A stretch of DNA of 64,000 nucleotides from Aquimarina sp. MAR_2010_214 (lineage in GTDB: Bacteria > Bacteroidota > Bacteroidia > Flavobacteriales > Flavobacteriaceae): positions 4,981,501 to 5,045,500 of the forward strand of contig NZ_PJMS01000001.1 of the NCBI RefSeq assembly GCF_002846555.1. The letters run 5' to 3'. Shown here piece after piece: positions 62,375 through 64,000 of the stretch. A model generated the notes under the pieces. The model did no database searches, was not told where the DNA came from, and was given only the letters and a program-made list of their open reading frames with translations. Within the stretch, counting starts at the first letter, position 1. The number at the start of each line of letters is the position of its first letter. Both the position numbers and the translations under genes were made by a program.

Positions 62375-63487
62375 CTATGTAAACATATCTTTTACTTTCT
62401 CGAAAAATGATTTATCACCACTATCAGGGCTAGGTTTAAAGTGATCATCTTTAGCCATTTTTTCAAAAAATTCTCGTTGTTCTTTGTTCAAGGCTTTTGG
62501 TGTCCATACATTAACATGTACTAAAAGATCTCCTTTCCCGTAGCCATTAAGACTCGGAATTCCTTTTCCTCTTAGCCTCAAAATCTTACCACTTTGCACT
62601 CCATCTTCTATCTTAATTCGCACTTTACCAGATACAGTATCAATTTCTCTGGATGCTCCTAAAACAGCCTCAGAAAAACTAATATATAAATCATAGTGCA
62701 AATTATTGCCTTCTCTCTGCAATTCAGAATGTTCTTGCTCTTCTATGGCAACCAAAAGATCTCCTGCAATCCCATTACCGGGGGCTTCATTACCCTTTCC
62801 TGTAACTTTGAGTTGCATCCCATCTTCTACTCCTGCAGGTATTTTTATGCTAACTGTTTCTTCAATAGCTTTTAAACCCTGAGCATCTGCATCAGCAGGT
62901 TTGTGATCTATTATTTGACCAGCTCCTCCACATGCAGGGCAAGGAGAAGACGTTTGCATTCTTCCTAATATAGTATTAGTAACCCTTGTTACTTGTCCAG
63001 CTCCATTACAGGTGCTACATGTTTTATAGGTGGTACCTGGTGCTTGTATTTTTCGCTTTACCTTAATCTTCTTTTCTACTCCGTTTGCTATCTCTTCTAA
63101 TGTAAGTCTAACACGAATACGAAGATTACTTCCTTTGGCTCTGCGTTGTCTTCCGCCTCCGCCGCCAAAGCCGCCGAAACCTCCAAAACCGCCACCAAAA
63201 ATATCACCAAACTGACTGAATATGTCGTCCATATTCATTCCGCCACCGCCACCAAAGCCGCCACCTTCAAAAGCTTGATGTCCATATTGATCATAACGTG
63301 CCTTTTTATCAGGATCACTTAAAATCTCATATGCTTCAGCTGCTTTCTTAAATTTTTCTTCGGCAGTTTTATCTCCGGGGTTTTTATCGGGGTGATATTC
63401 TATAGCTTTCTTACGGTACGCTTTTTTTATATCGGCTCCTGTAGCATTTTTACTAATGCCTAATATGTCATAAAAATCTTCCTTCAT
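62375..63487 (-). CDS. dnaJ: Molecular chaperone DnaJ with a half zinc finger
   Basis: DnaJ delivers substrates to DnaK and stimulates its ATPase. The 370-residue protein has a J domain (HPD at residues 32-34), a Gly/Phe-rich segment (about 74-113), a zinc region and the two C-terminal beta-domains. Of the four CxxCxGxG motifs of typical DnaJ only two are present (Cys157/160 and Cys183/186). The first and fourth motifs, which form zinc centre I, are lost; the site of the fourth reads KPADADAQG. Centre II (motifs 2 and 3) is intact. It starts six bases after the grpE stop. Confidence 0.96.
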   Translation of the reverse strand: MKEDFYDILGISKNATGADIKKAYRKKAIEYHPDKNPGDKTAEEKFKKAAEAYEILSDPDKKARYDQYGHQAFEGGGFGGGGGMNMDDIFSQFGDIFGGGFGGFGGFGGGGGRQRRAKGSNLRIRVRLTLEEIANGVEKKIKVKRKIQAPGTTYKTCSTCNGAGQVTRVTNTILGRMQTSSPCPACGGAGQIIDHKPADADAQGLKAIEETVSIKIPAGVEDGMQLKVTGKGNEAPGNGIAGDLLVAIEEQEHSELQREGNNLHYDLYISFSEAVLGASREIDTVSGKVRIKIEDGVQSGKILRLRGKGIPSLNGYGKGDLLVHVNVWTPKALNKEQREFFEKMAKDDHFKPSPDSGDKSFFEKVKDMFT

Positions 63488-63493
63488 AATTTC

Positions 63494-64000
63494 TTATTGA
63501 CCAGTCACAACTTTTGGAAAACGAATCACTTTATCTCCCAATTTATATCCTTTTTCTATTACGTCTACAATCTTTCCTTTTAGATCATCACTTGGAGCAG
63601 GTATTTGGGTAATTGCCTCATGATCATCAGCATTAAAAACATCTCCTGCAGACACTTCTACTTCAGATAAACCTTTACTTTTCAAAGTTTCTTTCAACTT
63701 GTTATGAATCAATTCTACTCCTTCAACAAGTGCTGTATCTTCAACTTTTTCAATTTCTTTTAATGCGCGATCAAAATCATCCAACACTGGCAACATAGAC
63801 TGTATAACATCCTGACTTGCCGTCTTAAACAATTCTAAACGTTCCTTAGACGTTCTTTTTTTATAATTTTCAAACTCTGCAAAGAGCCTCAAAAATTTGT
63901 CCTTTTCTTTTCCAAGTTCTTCTTTAAGTAGCTCTTCTGCATCTGCTACTTCTTCTATCTCTGTTTCTTCAACAGGAGTATCAAGTACTTCTTCTACTTG
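63494..64000 (-). CDS. grpE: Nucleotide exchange factor GrpE, N-terminus cut by the window edge
   Basis: The frame is open to base 64000, so the TTG-initiated shorter form at 63892 is not the true start. The visible 168 residues comprise an acidic, disordered N-terminus (EEVLDTPVEETEIEEVAD), a long helix (LRLFAEFENYKKRTSKER) and the GrpE beta-domain ending GYKLGDKVIRFPKVVTG. GrpE exchanges ADP on DnaK. It is translated together with dnaJ (six-base gap). The start codon lies beyond the window. Confidence 0.94.
   Translation of the reverse strand, partial: QVEEVLDTPVEETEIEEVADAEELLKEELGKEKDKFLRLFAEFENYKKRTSKERLELFKTASQDVIQSMLPVLDDFDRALKEIEKVEDTALVEGVELIHNKLKETLKSKGLSEVEVSAGDVFNADDHEAITQIPAPSDDLKGKIVDVIEKGYKLGDKVIRFPKVVTGQ

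Noticed and set aside
63494..63892. GrpE starting with TTG at 63892
   Set aside because: The frame stays open to the window end with a typical acidic GrpE N-terminus, so the gene is merely cut by the edge.
1..64000. CRISPR arrays, tRNA genes, integrase-flanked islands
   Set aside because: No regularly spaced repeats, no cloverleaf-like segments and no integrase or transposase reading frames were found on reading both strands.

Overview
The window is AT-rich DNA from a member of the Bacteroidota, most likely a marine or environmental Flavobacteriaceae (the Aquimarina neighbourhood is a guess). The reasons are the rpmB-rpmG-DUF4295-ftsY cluster, a T9SS sorting tail on a secreted protein, carboxypeptidase-like N-domains on a TonB receptor, a SecA of over 1,100 residues without the C-terminal zinc motif, a DUF2795 gene before secA, and promoters of the Bacteroidota type (TTTG or TTG, about 19-20 bases, TAnnTTTG). 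There are no rRNA or tRNA genes, no CRISPR array and no prophage.

Layout. 1-8.6 kb: the tail of an M16 peptidase, a methyltransferase, a pirin, rimO, a lipoprotein amidase, ftsY and the L28/L33/DUF4295 cluster, plus two intergenic loci that look like small structured RNAs. 8.6-11.6 kb: a compact minus-strand operon of exonuclease, fumarylacetoacetase-family hydrolase, Hpt protein and cinA. 11.6-21.8 kb: the most coherent system of the window, a metal-import locus. A DtxR/MntR-family repressor is divergent from a run of genes for a TonB receptor, a secreted thioredoxin-like protein, a TroA/ZnuA-like binding lipoprotein, an ABC ATPase and two permeases. A palindrome that fits the repressor lies inside the receptor promoter. 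The operon also carries two unrelated-looking genes (a DKNYY protein and an NTF2-like protein) and a four-helix-bundle (S23) gene in what looks like an inserted cassette with 9-bp terminal inverted repeats. Both permeases have C-terminal winged-helix-like tails.

21.8-26 kb: three secreted proteins, a T9SS-tailed protein between two paralogues whose C-termini are nearly identical in DNA. One paralogue has an internal 204-bp tandem duplication. 26-33.7 kb: housekeeping genes (E2 acyltransferase, recR, cobalamin adenosyltransferase, secA). 33.7-41 kb: envelope sensing and signalling, with a secreted PilJ-like protein and two ECF sigma factor/membrane partner pairs. 41-44.4 kb: meaB (which with the adenosyltransferase implies a B12-dependent mutase elsewhere), a PagL-like lipid A deacylase and a lone AraC half-domain. 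44.7-56.7 kb: a BCCT transporter with a bifunctional penicillin-binding protein, small secreted proteins, PAP2 phosphatase, OmpA protein, MATE exporter, M28 peptidase, PPK2 kinase and a predicted barrel protein.

56.8-64 kb: a minus-strand operon of ABC exporter (ATPase, permease), MscS channel, DUF6268 barrel and a receiver-AAA+ regulator that lacks its DNA-binding domain, then dnaJ (with half of the usual zinc centre) and grpE running off the end.

All functions are read from motifs and family memory. No searches were run.
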